Positions 12,296 through 25,736 of a stretch of 64,000 nt of DNA are shown here, piece after piece. Origin of the DNA: Theobroma cacao (taxonomy: Eukaryota; Streptophyta; Magnoliopsida; Malvales; Malvaceae); the NCBI RefSeq assembly GCF_000208745.1, contig NC_030851.1:10661250-10725249 (forward strand), in the 5' to 3' direction. The notes beneath the pieces are model-generated. The model searched no databases and was not told the origin of the DNA. It saw nothing but the letters and a program-made list of their open reading frames with translations. How positions within the stretch are numbered: the stretch's first letter is position 1; the number at the start of each line of letters is the position of its first letter. The position numbers and the translations under genes are program-made.

Positions 12296-14200
12296 AGAAT
12301 GATTTTCTTACTAATTCACTTATCCTTTATATTGAGAAATAGATTGTTAGGACCTTTAACAAGAATTTAGTTATATATGAATTTGAAAGTATGAAAACAC
12401 ATCGAGCACAGCTTATGATGCTTAATGTGAAAATCTAATATTAATTTTTCTTTTTACTTTATGTATATTTATATTGGTAAATAAAAAAACTTATATTTAA
12501 ATGTTTAATAAAATTTTATATTATAATTTAATTTTATTTCAAAAGTGATTAATTTTTTATTCCAAACTGATCATTGATCCGATTCATGACCTTATATGAT
12601 TACTCGTAATCCCTCATACAAAATCCTGAATCCGCCACTAATCTTTCAATATTTACGTATTAAGTTTGTCAAATCTTATTTTATTTTTTCTTTATATCAC
12701 TTTGAAAATAACTAAACTCAAACAACATTTTTTACAAAAGTTTCAATCGGATCAAACATGTTTTTAATATTGGAATATATAAATTGATGTTGCCTAATGT
12801 TTACCAGTACCATCAATGAAGGTAACATATGGAATCATTTATGTTGGGTCAATTAAAAGGTTAAAGTTTATACGAAATAGAATTTAAGAAAAAATTAGTA
12901 AAATATTTTAGTTTAGTGTTTTATTTTATTTTAATAATGTTGCGGATGAAACCAAGTTTTTGTCTTTTTTCGTAATTTATGGCTCGTGTGCGTGCTAGAC
13001 ATGGAAATTGACAAAAAAGGGCTGTCGGTGTGACAAAAGCAAACTAAATATTATAATAGCCAAATGTTAAAAACAAAAACGGATAAATAAAACTTTTAAG
13101 AATTGCTAATCAATGTTTTTTTGTCTAAAAATTCTCGACAACCTTTTTTCTTTTGGTTTTTCTACGTTCCGGAGTTGAATGGTAAAATTAATTGCGTGCC
13201 ATGTTTGATTTGCCAATCAAAGGCAGAGTGCCCCAAGCCAGGGGAGTGGGTTGCACACGCGAAATTGCACTACTCTTCATGAAATTGGCATCGGAGAATT
13301 CTCATGTGCAACGTCAGCTAATGAGTTTCATTCCACCATAATTTATGGCGAATTTAATTAGACTTTACTCGAAATTCAAACTCAGAGGGTTGAATTTTAA
13401 AATCAGGCTGCTTTGTCAAAGGATGACCAAGTAAAACCCCACCAAAATGAGCGCCCAAAAGGACAAGGAGGGTTATGACAATTGAAAAGTATGCCTTACA
13501 AGGAATGAAACAAAATAAGGCAGTAGATGTTGTTGACGGTAAAAATTTGAACAAAAACCATAGAACTCCTCCTGAAGTCTTTATTTGTTTCTATTACTGA
13601 AATTATGTCATACAATCAGATCTCTCATATGTTACATTCTAAATCACGGAATCTAATTCAGACAATTTGGAGACATTTTATGCTGAAAGCAACCCAAGGA
13701 TTGCTTTGAAAAGGGCATTTCCCTTAACTCCATTTTGCTTTAACCTCAAAACCATAGATGAACCCAAAAATTAAAAATTAAAAAAGAAACTTCAAAGCTG
13801 CTGCCATTGTTATTTAACCTTTAATGTAAGTTGAGAGACCGCCTATCAAAAGATTTGACAAATTGTAGGAATCTTGCATATTTTACATACTTCCGGAGCT
13901 GTACTGTTACCTTGAAAACATCATATGACCTTTGTTTAGACTTTGTGATGTTAACCATTTTTCATTTGCACATGTAAGTAAGCTTAAGAAAATACCAAGT
14001 GGCCTGCTTGCGTAACAAAAAGAAAGGACCCACTTTCTCATCGGACTTTCTTTTTCTCCCTTCTGGTTTTAGATCTAAAACCTAATCCATGGTTTAATCC
14101 TTGTTGTTAGCCAGAAAGGAACTTCGGGGCCTGTTTTGTTCTTTTTCCTGTTTTCTGAGTTAAAACAGGCAAGGGGGAAGGAAACAAAGGAAGGAGAGCT
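12296..14200. other. Intergenic region and PLT4 upstream region / 5' UTR
   Basis: No gene is recognised. The last few hundred bases should contain the promoter and leader of the transporter: a pyrimidine tract lies near 14047-14065 and a purine-rich leader sits just before the ATG at 14201. Earlier sequence is AT-rich and non-coding. Confidence 0.4.
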
Positions 14201-16963
14201 ATGGGGCTGGTGGGTGTCCAAGAAAATGGGAACGGGGAAATGGCTTTGTCTTTGGGGAACAAGAATAAGTACAAGAGAATGGATTCTGAGCTATCAGATG
14301 ATTTTGATGATGATGTGAATGCTTCACGACATCATCATCAACTGGAGAGGAAGAGAAGTACCACGAAATATGTTCTTGTTTGTGCCATTTTTGCATCGCT
14401 CAACAACGTACTTCTTGGCTATGGTAAGTTATTCTCTCTTCATCTATCATATTTTCTATGTGCTTTGGTTGCTTCAGGCAGCTGTTTTTTCTTTCTGGGA
14501 ATATTGGAATTTTGATAGTTGTTCTTTTATCTTTATTGACCTGCGCAATTTAGAAGGAAAAGAATGGAAACTTCAAATCCTTGGAATGCCTTAGCATCAT
14601 AAAGTTCATTGATATTCTTCTACATAGAACCGGATAATAAAGGCATAAAAGATCAACAAATATTTTCTTATCTTGTGAGAGAAAAGTAGCAATTTAGAAT
14701 TTTAATCAGGGTGAGTGGTTGATTGTCATCTTTGCGGCTGTTAAGCTCCTTGGGATGCTTAAGCTTTCATTACTTTGGCTCAAAATCTACTTCTTTCAAT
14801 CTATAATCAGAAACAGATCTTAGTTTGTCTACCCTGGACATCTTATTCATCTAGTCTTCGTTGCCCAAACAAAACATCGGTGATCAATTTTGGGCTTGCA
14901 AATCATTAATGGAGATCACGGAGTTGAACATTCAGGAAAAGTATGCTTTCATATTTTACATGGCCTCAGCTAACTCATTTGTGCTGCCATATTTGTTTTG
15001 GAATAACCTTAGACTTAAAGAGAGCAAAATGCTGTTAAATTTGACCTGCTCGAATAATGAAACTCAAATTTATTTGGGGAATTCTGTCTTTCCACTAGTT
15101 GTTATGGAACCGTTTAACAATATCTTTTACACTAATGGGTGCTTCCATATAACACAATTTGCAGGAAGTATATCTATTTTTGTGTGTGATGGTTCTCATA
15201 AGTATTGTAAAACTCCTTTCCCTCTTTTTCTTCTAATCAGTGCAGGATGTACAACATAAGGTTAGTGAACAATAGTTTTCAAATTCAGTGTAAATGTGCT
15301 TGCAACAAGGGCTTCATATTCAATCCACTGAATTCTCTGAATAAAAGTAATCCATGAACTTAGGGACATTGCCAAGAAATCCTGTTGTTTGTATTCCTTT
15401 TCTTGGCTACTCCATCCATAGAAGCTCTAGCTTTGATCTTAAAATTTATCACAGATCCTCATGATTCATACCTGCAAAAAATTATCTGCTACAATTGCTA
15501 AGAATAAATTCATTTTCAACTGCTTACTTTGATAATGTTACACCTAACAATCAGTTTTATACCACCTTGCAGCTTAGAAATTTTGTCTTTTCTTTGCAGA
15601 TGTAGGTGTCATGAGTGGAGCCATTATATTTATACAGGAAGATTTGAAGATCACTGAGGTGCAGGAAGAAGTTCTTGTTGGTATTTTGAGCATCATTTCA
15701 CTTTTGGGTAGCTTAGCTGGTGGGAGGACGTCAGATATTATTGGTAGAAAGTGGACAATGGGCTTTGCTGCTGTTGTATTTCAAATTGGTGCAGCTATAA
15801 TGACCCTGGCACCCTCATTCCAAGTACTAATGATAGGACGAATTTTGGCTGGGGTTGGTATAGGCTTTGGAGTCATGATTGCTCCAGTCTATATTGCTGA
15901 GATATCACCAACAGTTCATAGAGGCTCTCTTACTTCCTTCCCAGAGATTTTCATAAATCTAGGAATTTTGCTTGGGTATGTCTCAAACTATGCATTTTCA
16001 GGTCTTTCAGTACATACAAACTGGAGGGTAATGCTGGCTGTTGGAATTTTGCCTTCAGTCTTTATAGGGTTTGCACTTTTCATTATCCCTGAATCACCCA
16101 GGTGGTTGGTCATGCAGAACAGAGTTGAAGAAGCAAGATCTGTTCTATTAAAAACTAATGAAGATGAGAAAGAGGTAGACGAGAGGCTCTCAGAAATAGT
16201 AGCAGCAGCTGGAATGTCTAATGGAGAGAAGAATGAAGAGAAAGCTGTGTGGCGTGAACTGTTAAGCCCTTCTCCTTCACTTCGTCGGATGCTGATCACT
16301 GGCTTTGGAATCCAGTGTTTCCAGCAAATCACCGGAATAGATGCAACTGTGTATTATAGCCCTGAAATCTTTAAGAATGCTGGGATTGAGAGTAATTCTA
16401 AGCTTCTTGCTGCGACAGTTGCTGTGGGTGTCACAAAGACTGCTTTTATATTGTTTGCTACATTTCTAGTTGACAGAGTTGGGAGGAAGCCGTTGCTCTA
16501 CGTGAGCACAATTGGAATGACTGTCTGTTTGTTGACTTTAAGCCTTAGCCTTGCCTTACTGGGGAATGGGCAGCTTGGAATTGCATTGGCAGTTTTGTGC
16601 GTTTGTGGGAATGTAGCATTTTTTTCTGTGGGAATGGGTCCTATTTGCTGGATTTTGACATCCGAAATCTTTCCCTTGAGGTTGCGAGCTCAAGCATCTG
16701 CTCTTGGGGCTGTAGGTAACAGGGTATGCAGTGGCCTTGTTGCCATGTCGTTCCTCTCTCTCTCTCGTACAATTTCAGTGGCTGGAACCTTTTTCAACTT
16801 TTCAGTACTGTCAGCTCTTTCCGTTCTCTTTGTTTACAAATGTGTTCCAGAGACGAAGGGAAAATCATTGGAACAGATTGAGCTGCTTTTCCAAGATCAA
16901 AATGAATGGCAAGGAAGTGAACTGGAGCTGGGAGACTCTGAGCATCTAGTACAGAAAGCATGA
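14201..16963 (+). CDS. PLT4: Polyol/monosaccharide transporter (PLT4 type, MFS)
   Basis: Proton-coupled sugar or sugar-alcohol carrier of the major facilitator superfamily, probably in the plasma membrane. Two exons (14201-14423 and 15600-16963) join in phase 1 to give 528 residues with about 12 predicted membrane helices. Family marks are GGRTSDIIGRK in the loop after helix 2, PESPRWLV, QQITGIDATVYYSP, and the C-terminal VPETKGKSLEQIE signature. The first exon is a hydrophilic acidic/histidine-rich leader followed by KRSTTKYVLVCAIFASLNNVLLGY. The 1,176-bp intron follows a consensus donor (GTAAGT). Similarity to Arabidopsis PLT4 (At2g20780) is recalled from memory and supported by the neighbouring GCL2, CLC and EXPB1 genes. 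The substrate is not determined. Confidence 0.93.
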
Positions 16964-17559
16964 GTAATTGGTGCTTGGCAGGTGCATTTTTAAAGGTGGA
17001 ATCTGGTAATTCTTATGGTTTAGTGATTGAAGGGGGAAGAAGCAGGAACCATTATGAAAATATACATCATTCACTAAGCTATCATTGTGCATCATCATGC
17101 AAGAGTTGGATTTCAAAAGAGAAAGCTTCCTAGCACGTTAGGTTTCTGCAATTGAAAGCTCTATGAGTTGGTAATTAAAAGGAGGAAGTATAGTGTAATT
17201 TGTGTAGCACTATTGCACTTAGAAGCATGCCTGAAGCTTTTTTGTTCTACATCTCTTCTTATATGGTTGCATAAACTTCAGATCCATGACAAAATTGTAT
17301 TCATGTTAAAGTTATAGCTTGGATTCTAGCCAACTTCCCTGTATCAATATTTGATTTTCTCAGACAAATCGTAATAAAGTTTACCATCCGCATGGACGGA
17401 AACGGATACGGTTATCCTTCATCATGTTTCTATCCCTGTAGTCTTTGCCCATTTTAAATCATACTTTGAGATATTAGCTCTTCTGGTTTTGCAACCTCTC
17501 CACAACTTAAAAAGTTTAAGATGTAAAAAAATAATGGCTGGTGCGTGCGTGTGTGGTTT
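16964..17559. other. PLT4 3' UTR and flank
   Basis: Transcribed trailer of the transporter followed by unremarkable sequence. No second gene is seen. Confidence 0.5.
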
Positions 17560-18123
17560 CTCTTTAGTCAAATTTTAAATTTAGTTCATCTACTTTATTA
17601 AAATGTTAGATTTAATTTAATACGTTTACTATAATTTGAATAGATCAAGTTTTCATACTTTTAAACGTTATTAATATTCGTCGAATTGTTAATAATGTCT
17701 AGTTTTTTCTATTAAAATAATAAATTTGACATTGATCATGTTGACGCAATGTTGATTGGTATCGGTATAGTATTGATTATTGTTGATATGAAACTTTTTT
17801 AGGATTTTAGTAGTCAAATTTTGAATTTAGTTTTTATATTTTATCAAAATGTTAGATTTAGTTTTTGTATTCTACCAAAACATTTGATTAAGTTTTTATA
17901 TTTTATCAAAATATTAGATTTAACCCCTCTATTATAATTTGTATAAATCGAGTCCAACTTATAAAATTTGCTAATGCAATCCAATTGTTAACACGATAAA
18001 ATTTTTTTCATTAAAGTTTTTGACGTACCAATGTTGACATGATATTGATCCATACTATTATGAACTTTCTGAATACTGATAAGGCCACAAACAATAATAA
18101 CCAAATAAAAATATAAAAAAGTT
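17560..18123. repeat. Dispersed non-coding repeat with internal 'ttttatattttatcaaaat' copies
   Basis: The phrase 'agtttttatattttatcaaaatgttagattta' occurs in at least three close variants between about 17830 and 17925, with a related copy near 17580-17620. The block looks like part of a dispersed AT-rich plant repeat interrupted by the copia insertion at 18129. The family was not identified. Confidence 0.45.
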
Positions 18124-18128
18124 AACAA

Positions 18129-18409
18129 TGTTATGAAAAATAACTTAAAAGAACAAATAAAGATAATTGAAAGAATAATTAAAGAGAAAAAAGAAAGTAT
18201 TTAGGAAGAGAAAAGAGATCTTATTAAAGTGTGTGTTTACAAATGAACTGAGGGAGCTTATTTATAGGCAAATAACCTCCTATTTTGATAGAATTTACAA
18301 GATGAAGAAAACACTTAGAGATTAGATAGATTAAATCCTAATTCAATCTAATTTACATCAAATCTAGATATAGATAGAATAAATGGATATTCACAAAAAA
18401 TTTATAACA
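18129..18409 (-). repeat. 3' LTR of copia element A
   Basis: 281-bp terminal repeat, TG...CA, matching the copy at 23576-23858. By eye roughly 25-30 differences separate the two (about 9-10%), which implies an old insertion. The transcriptional direction is set by the internal coding order. Confidence 0.93.
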
Positions 18410-18638
18410 CTCTCCTTTGAATATTCATTGTATTAAGAATATGCATTGTTAAAACTTTACAAGGAAAAAACTTCATGGGAAAAAAATCCGAGTGAAGGAA
18501 AAAGAGTACATAATTCTTTTCAAGAATACGTTTATGAAATACTGCCTCATTAAAAACTTTATCAAGAAAAACCCAATGAAAAAAACCTTGATGAAGGAAA
18601 ATAGTATAGTGCGTATTTAACTCCCATTGACAATTGCA

Positions 18639-20184
18639 TTATTTAAGATCTTTAAAACGGCACATCCTAATCTTTTGTACCAACTTTTCGAATGTTGCAG
18701 TAGGAAGGGCTTTAGTAAACAAATCTACTAGATTGTCACTTGAACGAATTTGTTGAACACTAATATCACCCTTTTCTTGGAAGTCATGAGTGAAAAAGAA
18801 TTTTGGCGAAATATGTTTTGTTCGATCGTCTTTAATATATTCTTCCTTAACTGTGCTATGCAAGTAGTATTATCCTCGTATGATGTTGTTGGAATTTCTT
18901 TCTTGATTGACAAACCACACATTTCTCGAATATGTTGAGTTACAAATCTTAACCAAACACATTCACAACTTGTCTCATGAATTGCTAAAATTTCTGCATG
19001 GTTAGAAGAAGTAGCAACTATAGTTTGCTTTACAGAACGCCATGAAATATTTGTATCTCCATATGTGAATAAGTAACTTGTTTAGGATCGAGCTTTATGT
19101 GGATTTGATAAATATCTTGCATCTGCATAACCAATTAAATCTAATTTTAATGCATTTGAATAGTATAAGCCCATATCCATTGTTCCTCGAAGATATAGAA
19201 GTATATGTTTAATTCCATTCCAATGTTTTCGAGTTGGAGAAGAACTATATCTTGCTAATAAATTCACAGCAAATGAAATATCAAGTTGTGTATTACTAGT
19301 AAGATACATTAATGCTCAAATTGCACTAAGATATGGTACTTCAGGACCAAGAAGTTCTTCATTATCCTCACGAGGTCGGAAATGGTCTTTTTTCACATGA
19401 AATGATCTTACAACCATTGGTGAACTCAATGGATGTGCTTTGTCCATATAAAATCGTTTTAAAACTTTCGCTATATAATTAGATTGATGGACAAAAATTC
19501 TATTTGTCAAGTGTTCAATCTGAAGACCCAAACAAAACTTTGTTTTTCCAAAGTCTTTCATCTCAAATTCTTTCTTTAAATAATCCACAGCTTTTGGTAA
19601 CTCTACAGGAGTTCTAATAATGTTTAGATCATCAACATAAACAACAATTATCACAAATTTAGATTCGAATCTTTTCATAAAAACACATGGGTATATAGGA
19701 TCATTTTTATAGCCTTTTTTTGATAAATATTCACTAAGGCGATTATACCACATGCGTCTGGATTATTTTAATTCGTATAAAGATTTATTTAATTTGATCG
19801 AATAAATCTCCTGGGATTTCAAATTTTGTGCTTCAGGCAACTTAAATCCTTCAGGGATTTTCATATAAATATCATTATCAAGTGAGCCGTATAAAAGGCT
19901 ATAACTACATCCATCAAACGCATTTCAAGCTTTTCATGTATTGTCAGACTAATTAAATATCGAAATGTAATTGCATCCACCACAGGAGAATATGTCTTTT
20001 CATAATTAATACCAGGCTTTTGGGTAAAACCTTGTGCGACAAGCCGTGTTTTATATCTCACAATCTCATCTTTCTCATTTCGTTTTCGCACAAATACCCA
20101 TTTATATCCCATTAGTTTTACACCATTTGGCGTACGGACTACAGGTACAAAAACTTCACGTTTTGTAAGTGAATTTAATTCCAC
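18639..20184 (-). pseudogene. Copia element A reverse transcriptase and RNase H remnant
   Basis: RT begins at 20184 with the copia KWVFVRKRNE and LVAQGFTQKPG motifs. The polymerase active site YVDDLNII is intact at about 19640. RNase H-side sequence (MYLTSNTQLDISFAVNLLARY) follows from 19309, and the C-terminus ends near 18639 (SSDNLVDLFTKALP). The frame breaks near 19860-19750, at 19310 and near 19080. Confidence 0.88.
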
Positions 20185-20523
20185 TTTGATTGCGTCTTTT
20201 CACATTGGCCAATCATTTCTATATTTGCATTCTTCAACAGATGTAGGTTCAAGATCCTCATTTTCTTTCATAATATTAAGCGTTACATTGCATGCAAAAA
20301 TATCGTCGACGTTTATTTTATTTCGGTTCCATCTTTTTCCCATCATGACATAATTTATTGAGATCTTTTTATTTTCACTAATTTCAGGTACTTGAATTTC
20401 TTCTAAAATTATGTCAAGGATCTTTTCGGGAGTTTTTGTTTCCTCTTCTTGACCATCTTGAATATTTGCTCTTTTTCTTTTTCGAGGATTTTTATCTTTG
20501 GAACCAATTAGTCTTCCATGCTT

Positions 20524-22171
20524 CTAGCATGTCTTAGACTCATTAGCAACAACAGATTGTCCTACATCAATTTTGATTAGAGCATTTGCAGCTGGTATAT
20601 GAGATTTAGTTACTCTTTGTAGGTCAGTAAATGCGTCTGGTAACTGATTTGCTATATTTTGAAAATAAATTATCTTTTGAACTTCTTGTTCACATTGATT
20701 TGTGTAAGGATCAAAAGTAGATAATGATAATGTATTCCAAAATATTTCTTTTTCCAACTGCTTATTTTCTCCCCCTAATATTGAAAAAATTGTTTCATCA
20801 AAATGACAATCAGTGAACCTTGCAGTGAATAAATCTCCTGTTGAGGGTTCTAGATATTTAATTATAGATGGAGATTCATATCCAACATATATTCCTAACC
20901 TCCTTTGAGGACCCATCTTTGTGTGTTGTGGTGGAGAAATTGGAACATATACCGCACATCCAAAAATTCTTAGATGGAAAATATTTTGTTCCTAATCATA
21001 AACCAATTGTATAGAGGAGAATTTGTGATAACTTGTTGGCCTAATGCATACAAGTTCTACTGCATGCAAAATGGCATGTCCCCGAGCAGAAATTGAGAGT
21101 TTGGATTTCATAAGTAATGGCCTTGCAATTAGTTTAAGGCGTTTGATAAATGATTCTGCTAGACCATTTTGTGTATGAACATGACTAACAGATTTTTCAA
21201 CATTTATTCCAATAGACATGCAATATTCATTAAAAGTTTGAGGCATAAATTCACCAGCATTGTCAAGATGAATTGTCTTGATTGCATAATCATAAAAATG
21301 TGCTTGCAAACGAATTATTTGTGCAAACAATCTTGCAAATGCCAAATTGCGAGTTGATAACAAGCACACATGTGACCATCTTGTTGATGCATCGATTTAA
21401 ACCATAAAATATCTTAATGGTCCACATGATGGATGTATATGTCCACATATATCACCCTGAATACGTTTCAAAAACATAGGGGATTCAATCCCAACTTTAG
21501 CTAGTGATGGTCTTATAATTAATTTACCTTGAAAGCATGCAGCACATGAGAATTCATTAGATTGAAAAATCTTCTGGTTTTTCAATGGATGATCACATGA
21601 ATTTTCAATAATTTTTCGCATCATTATTGATCCGGGATGACCTAACCAATTATGCCAAACATTAAAACTATCAGTAAACTTCTGGTTTACATAAGTTTCA
21701 ATCATTTTAATTTTTGTGTAGTGCATTCTAGAGGACAAAACGAGTAATTTTTTAAATACACATTTTTTTACCCAATATAATAGATGTAATATAAAGATTT
21801 TTAGTGTCTATTTTATTCGTTGTCTCAATATGATATCCATTCAAACGAATATCTTTAAAACTTAATAAGTTTCTTTGAAACCTAGTAGAAAATAATGCAT
21901 CTTTAATTATAAACTTTGTTCCTTTAGGTAGTAAAATATTGGTTTTTCTAGATCTTTCAATTAATCTTGTACTACCAGATATTGTATTGACATTAACTTC
22001 TTCCATTGTCAAGTGAGAAAAATATTTCTTGTCTTTAAATACAGTGTGCGTTGTAGCACTATCTATTAGACATATATCTTCATCATTGATCTTGGATCTA
22101 ACCATATGAATATCCATATTTTCTTCAAGAAAATAAAACATATATAGTAAGAAACTTATATAAGAGAACAT
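20524..22171 (-). pseudogene. Copia element A protease and integrase remnant
   Basis: The protease at 22171-21752 keeps the aspartate motif as DSATTH. The integrase zinc-binding part is at 21738-21397 (WHNWLGHPG and CAACFQGK), and the catalytic core is at 21369-20992 (IKTIHLDNAGEF, then HTQNGLAES). The C-terminal part at 20916-20524 opens MGPQRRLGIYVGYESPS. The frame is interrupted by stops and frameshifts at the junctions between these blocks. Confidence 0.88.
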
Positions 22172-22308
22172 TAAATATAAACTTTGTTATTAAAATACAA
22201 AAAAAAATTTCCTAATAAACATATTAAAATATATTAACTTCTTAATAGAATTATACTAAACATACCAAGCTCATAATAGAGTTGTACTAAAACACATCAA
22301 CAAATAAT

Positions 22309-23334
22309 TTAAGAAATTTCATTATTAGGATTTCCATCACCAATCAAATGATCAATCCGTCCTTCAGGGTGAACAAAAAAATCAGTAACATTTAAGTGTG
22401 TTATATCAACTTCGTTATCATCTTCAACAAAATTTGTTTCAATATGTTTTCCTTTATCTTTTAGTGATGCTTGATAAATTTCAATAAAATGTTTTGGTGT
22501 ACGACAAGTACATGACCAATGGCCTTTCATGCCAAAACATTTTCTATATTCCTTTTACTTTGTCCACCTTTGTCTTTTTCTTGTATCTCTTCATTATTCA
22601 TCCACTTCTAGTGGGTATTCTTATTGTCAAAATAATAATTTGTATAACCACAACGATTGCTATAATTATGACGACCTTTTTCATGTCCACGATTACGACC
22701 ACGACCACAGTCAGAATTTCTAAATAATGTCGCATTCACTTCAAGGAATGGAGTAGAACCAGTTTGGTGAGATTCATGATTTTTCATCAATAGCTCGTTA
22801 TTTTTCTCAGTCACAAAGAGACATGAAATCAGTTTAGAGTATTTCTTAAAGCCTTTTTCATGATATTGTTGCTGCAAGAGCACGTTTTAAGTGTGAAAAG
22901 TAAAGAATGTTTTTTTATAACAAATCAACATCAGTCACATTTTCTCCACACAATTTTAGTTTAGAACTAATTCTATATAATGCTGAGTTATACTCACTTA
23001 CAGTTTTAAAATCTTGCAATCGCAGATGCATTCAATCATAATGAGCTTTTGGTAGAATTATTGTTTTCTGGTGGTCATATCTCTTCTTTAGACTTTTCGA
23101 AAGATCGACTGAATCTTTTATTGTGAGATATTCAATTTTTAATCCTTTATGAAGATGGTGGCGAAGGAAAATCATCTTTTTTGCCTTATCCTGATTGGAT
23201 GCTTTATTTACTTCTTTAATTGTGTCTCCAAGACCCATAGCATCTAAATGGATTTCAACATGTAAAATCCAAGATAGATAGTTTTTGCCAGTAATATCAA
23301 GAGCCACAAATTCAAGTTTTGTAAGATTTGACAT
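22309..23334 (-). pseudogene. Copia element A gag remnant
   Basis: Nucleocapsid-type gag. The start (MSNLTKLEFVALDITGKNY) is typical of one copia group, and a downstream block has VLLQQQYHEKGFKKY-like sequence. Near 22520 the minus strand shows a degenerate zinc knuckle (GMKGHW, with an adjacent Cys). The frame is broken between about 23030 and 22880 and again near 22610. Confidence 0.85.
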
Positions 23335-23575
23335 TGTGATAGCTTAAAAGAAAAATATAAATGTTAGTATTACAGAATATATCGTAATTGGCAAGCAAAA
23401 TAATAAATTGACTGATGAAAAACAATTAATATAAAATTAAAAACTGACTTATTATAAATTGGTAAAATTTGGGCAAAACAATAAAGTGATAATAGACAAA
23501 AATTACCTAAAGAAAAATTGAACTTCGACTTTGTGAAGCTTAAGTGTGAGAGATTAGAGAATCGTGTTGATAACA

Positions 23576-23858
23576 TGTTATGAGAAATAACTTAAAAGAA
23601 CAAGTAAAGATAATTGAAAGAATAATTAAAGAAAAGAAAGAAAGTATTTAGGGGGAGAAAAGAGATCTTATTGAAGTGTGTATTTACAAATGAATTGAGA
23701 GGCCTTATTTATAGGCAAATAACCTCCTTATCTTGGTAGAATTTACAAGATGAAGATAACACTTAGAGATTAGATGGATTAAATCCTAAGCTAATCTAAT
23801 TTACCTCAAACCTAGATATAGATAGAATAAATAGATATTCACAAAAATATTCATAACA
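23576..23858 (-). repeat. 5' LTR of copia element A
   Basis: 283-bp terminal repeat paired with 18129-18409. It contains the reverse complement of a TATA-like 'tttataggcaaataacctcc' block shared by both LTRs. Confidence 0.93.
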
Positions 23859-23863
23859 AACAA

Positions 23864-24280
23864 CAATTTCTTGTACTAACTAAACTTTGCTTTAGATTTC
23901 ACTTTACCTCTATATTCTTCAATTCTCTCTCTACATCACATAAGTTTTGATTCCCTTCTACATCTATCAAATTCTCTATTAAACACAATCGAATTTTTTT
24001 AACCTTTCTTCAAAGTCTCTCTCTAGATTCTTTCCCATTTCTCTTGATTCTCCTTGCATTACATAACCTTTTGTTTTTTGATGTTCTTATAACAATCAAG
24101 GTTATGCAAAACTTGATACAAATAGCAAAAATAACCAAATCAAGGTACCTATTAACAACTTTAATGAAAGATGATGATGTTATCGATTGGATTGATATTA
24201 ACAAATTTAAAAAGTATAAGAACTTGATTCACATGGAGTATATATAGAGACTAAATCCAACAATTTTTTTGTAGAGTACT
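23864..24280. other. Spacer between two copia elements
   Basis: AT-rich and non-coding. It continues the host sequence interrupted by copia element A. No feature is recognised. Confidence 0.4.
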
Positions 24281-24775
24281 TGTTATTATTTTGGATATTT
24301 TCAAATAAAAGAAAAGTCATGTCTGTTAGAAATTAAAAAATAAAAGAAAAGTCATGACTGTTAGAAAAAACCAATAGTAGTGGCTGTTTGAAATATACAC
24401 AACTGTGTCTGTTGAAAATAGGCACTTATGCGTATAAAAAGACTTCCTCTAAAACAATAGAATACACATAAAACAACAAAACAACAATCTTTCCTTTTTT
24501 TCTCCAAATTATTCAAGTTTTCTTCTATATCATTTTACTGCAGAAAAATCTTTTAGAAGTTTGATAATCTTGTCATATTCAGGTGAGTGCTCAGTGGATT
24601 GATTTCATTACTGCAAAACGACGTCAGTCACTGGGCTTCATTGTATTTTTGATATTTATATATCGATAACTCTTTTGCACATTACAAGTGAGGGCGAATA
24701 AAACCTTAAGGAAAGTGGCATTAATGTTACACGCCTTGAAACCATTTCTTGATTTTCCAATTCCATGTTCTAACA
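24281..24775 (+). repeat. 5' LTR of copia element B
   Basis: Pairs with 32240-32706. Both share 'ttttcaaataaaag', 'gtcatgactgttagaaaaaacca', 'caacaaaacaacaat' and the end 'ttccaattccatgttctaaca'. The 5' boundary is uncertain by about 11 bp. Confidence 0.88.
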
Positions 24776-25736
24776 ATTTTAAGGTTTTAATTCATTATAA
24801 CATGGTTGCCGCAAGTGGAACACTAAAGGAATTAGCTTCTAACTTTGTAAAATTGGACCGTTTTAATGGTGACAACTTTCTAAGATGGTAGAAAAAGATG
24901 TATTTGCAACTGTCAACATTGAAAGTTGTCTATGTCTTGACAACGCCTAGACTAGAAGAGGGTGACAATGAGTTTGTTGTTTCAACTAGAGAAAGGCAAA
25001 AATGAGAGCAATGGTCCCATCTTAAATGGTTTGGTTGATGGTGTAGAAGCCATATTTTTGGTGTTTTAAAAAATATATATATATATAATAAATAATAAAT
25101 ATATGATATCATGTAAATAAATAATAATAATAAACAAAAGATAAACAACAAACAAAAAAATAATAAAAATATAAATAAAAAAGAGGAGAGAGAGGTACGA
25201 CTGGCAGGGTGCGGACGCACCCTGCCAGTCACCACCCTCACCCTGCCAGACGCGAAAAATTCGCATCTGGCAGAGTAGTGGGAGCGTGCCCCCTTCAACT
25301 CAGTAGAAAGGAGGCACTGTAGCAATCAAAAAGGGGAGCAATCGGAAGCAAAAACCCTAAGAAATCCTTAGTAACCTGCAGATAAAATCCCTAGTTTAAG
25401 CAGCCAACAACAACAAACCACAAATCAAAAAATATACAAAAAATACCCAAAAAATCAATAAAAAATTCGCAATGAAAGGAGGAGAACGATTGTGTTTTTT
25501 AGGGAATTTTTAGTTTGGTTTTAGAGAGATTTAGGGGATTTTTGGGCTGCCGCCGATTTTTGTAGAAAGAGATCTGGGTTTTTTTTTGGTTGGTTTTGGG
25601 GCCTTGCCACCGCCAGCGAAATAATGGGTGGGCAGCCAGAGGGTTTAACGCTGCAGGTGATAGCCCAAAAAAAGAGAGAGAGCTGCTCGATCGGAAGCAA
25701 AGGAAAGCTTTAAAGGAGAGAGTTTTGGCACCGACA

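Larger units (their letters stand above)
18129..23858 (-). mobile_element. Ty1/copia LTR retrotransposon, full-length but defective
   Basis: A 5.73-kb element on the minus strand is flanked by the 5-bp target duplication AACAA (18124-18128 and 23859-23863). LTRs of 281 and 283 bp begin TGTTAT and end ATAACA. Gag, protease, integrase, reverse transcriptase and RNase H follow in that order on the minus strand, the copia order. A purine-rich tract (read on the minus strand CAAAGGAGAG) abuts the 3' LTR. Downstream of the 5' LTR the minus strand reads TATCAACACGATTCTC, a possible half-tRNA-type primer site. Several frameshifts and stops make it incapable of autonomous movement. Confidence 0.95.

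Noticed and set aside
14861..15259. 132-codon plus-strand ORF
   Set aside because: It lies entirely in the PLT4 intron and has no recognisable family.
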